From Paenibacillus aceris (GTDB lineage: Bacteria; Bacillota; Bacilli; Paenibacillales; NBRC-103111), in NCBI RefSeq assembly GCF_017874035.1, contig NZ_JAGGKV010000016.1, positions 1-64,000 on the forward strand: DNA of 64,000 bases, given 5' to 3'. Positions 63,219-64,000 of the stretch are shown here, piece by piece; within the stretch, counting starts at the first letter, position 1; the number at the start of each line of letters is the position of its first letter. The position numbers and the translations under genes were made by a program. Below the pieces are notes generated by a model that saw nothing but the letters and a program-made list of their open reading frames with translations, was not told the DNA's origin and made no database searches.

Positions 63219-64000
63219 ATGAAGAAAACTCTTTCCGTAGTCCTTACATCCGCTATGGCTCTTTCCATGTTCTCATCCCTAGCATTCGCTAAGACGTCTG
63301 CTGATTTCACAGACTTGAAAGACCTGGATGCAGCTACAAAAGCAAAATTTGATGCCATGATCTCCGCTGGTATCTTCGACGGCGTAACAGATACAACTTT
63401 CGGTCTGAAAGACGAAATGAACCGTGCACAATTTGCAAAAGTTGCAGCATTGATCATGGGTCTGGACGTAAACAAAGATTTGAAAACATCCAGCTTCACT
63501 GATGTTAGTGTTGACGACGCGGCTAACGGTTATGCACTTCCTTACATCGAAGCTTTGAAAACAGCTGGCGTAACTGATGGTTATGCAGAAGGTCAATACA
63601 ACCCGGCTGGTAAAGTAACGAAAGAACAATTGGCTACTTTCTTGGTTCGTGTTCTTGGTCAAGACGAAGCAGCTAAAGGCAAAACAGGTACAGATGCAAC
63701 AGTATCCGGTTGGGCACAAGGTTATGTAGCATTAGCGCTTGAATTGAAACTTCTTGCTAACGGCGAAGATGGTACATTTGGCGGTATGGCTAACGCAACT
63801 CGCGATCTTCTTTTGACAGGTGCTTATGAAGCGAAACAACAATACGTGCCGGCTGGCCAAGTATCTGTAAGTAGTGCGAAAGCAACTGGCGTACAAAAAG
63901 TAACGGTAACGTTCAATAAACCAGTTGATACAGACAAAGCGAAATTGTCCTTGAAAAAAGGCAATGCTGATGTTGTAACAACGACGGAATTCGCGGCTGA
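63219..64000 (+). CDS. Second S-layer-like protein with N-terminal SLH domains, cut by the window end
   Basis: ATG 63219 with AGGAGG, open for 260 codons to the window end. The signal peptide and SLH region match the protein at 59925 almost base for base to about residue 208; one codon is missing near the signal cleavage site (FAKTSADF against FAAKSSADF). After KQQYVPAG the two diverge quickly (QVSVSSAKATGVQKVTVTF here). This is a tandem duplicate that keeps a shared anchor and a different body. Confidence 0.9.
   Translation, partial: MKKTLSVVLTSAMALSMFSSLAFAKTSADFTDLKDLDAATKAKFDAMISAGIFDGVTDTTFGLKDEMNRAQFAKVAALIMGLDVNKDLKTSSFTDVSVDDAANGYALPYIEALKTAGVTDGYAEGQYNPAGKVTKEQLATFLVRVLGQDEAAKGKTGTDATVSGWAQGYVALALELKLLANGEDGTFGGMANATRDLLLTGAYEAKQQYVPAGQVSVSSAKATGVQKVTVTFNKPVDTDKAKLSLKKGNADVVTTTEFAA

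Overview
The window reads as a chromosomal segment of a motile, endospore-forming Gram-positive bacterium of the Paenibacillus type. Reasons: sporulation genes (spoIIR, spoIID, spoIIQ, spoIIID), gene order close to the prfA-to-fabZ region of Bacillus subtilis, flagellar rod genes flhO/flhP, an 11-gene complex I operon without nuoEFG, and proteins with S-layer-homology (SLH) domains next to csaB. All identifications rest on reading the sequence; no database search was run.

Layout. 1-1.3 kb: start of an unknown gene, tadA, a cluster of DnaA-box-like sites, and a cyclic-di-GMP-I riboswitch. 1.3-5.2 kb: a PilZ gene under that riboswitch, then ychF, prfA, prmC. 5.2-11.4 kb: a 113-bp tandem repeat, spoIIR, tsaC (ywlC), mntP, ywlE, then a ZTP-type riboswitch ahead of rpiB-ywlG-glyA. 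11.4-14.8 kb: an MFS exporter and a divergent SgrR-like regulator, which look inserted into the conserved order. 14.9-24.1 kb: upp, wecB and the ATP synthase operon (atpZ-I-B-E-F-H-A-G-D-C). 24.2-34.6 kb: nuoABCDHIJKLMN. 35.1-39.4 kb: a surface subtilase with SLH domains, ywzB, murA. 39.4-41.1 kb: an intact IS1182-like element inside the murA terminator loop. 41.3-48.2 kb: spoIID, spoIIQ, spoIIID, mbl, flhO, flhP, a small EpuA-like gene, a CDP-alcohol phosphatidyltransferase and fabZ. 48.3-55.4 kb: phosphoglucomutase, a large DUF5693 membrane protein, csaB, tagA and a TagO/WecA-like transferase. 55.6-64 kb: three secreted SLH proteins; the last two share a nearly identical N-terminal region and leader, and the third runs off the window.

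How they work together. One group couples respiration (complex I) to ATP synthesis. A second builds and uses the cell wall: UDP-GlcNAc (pgcA supplies hexose phosphate), UDP-ManNAc (wecB), lipid-linked secondary-wall-polymer synthesis (TagO-like, TagA), pyruvylation (CsaB), and SLH proteins that bind the pyruvylated polymer. A third is sporulation control in both compartments. Two riboswitches link genes to second messengers (c-di-GMP and ZTP). Several short hairpin repeat families are scattered between genes and are described separately.
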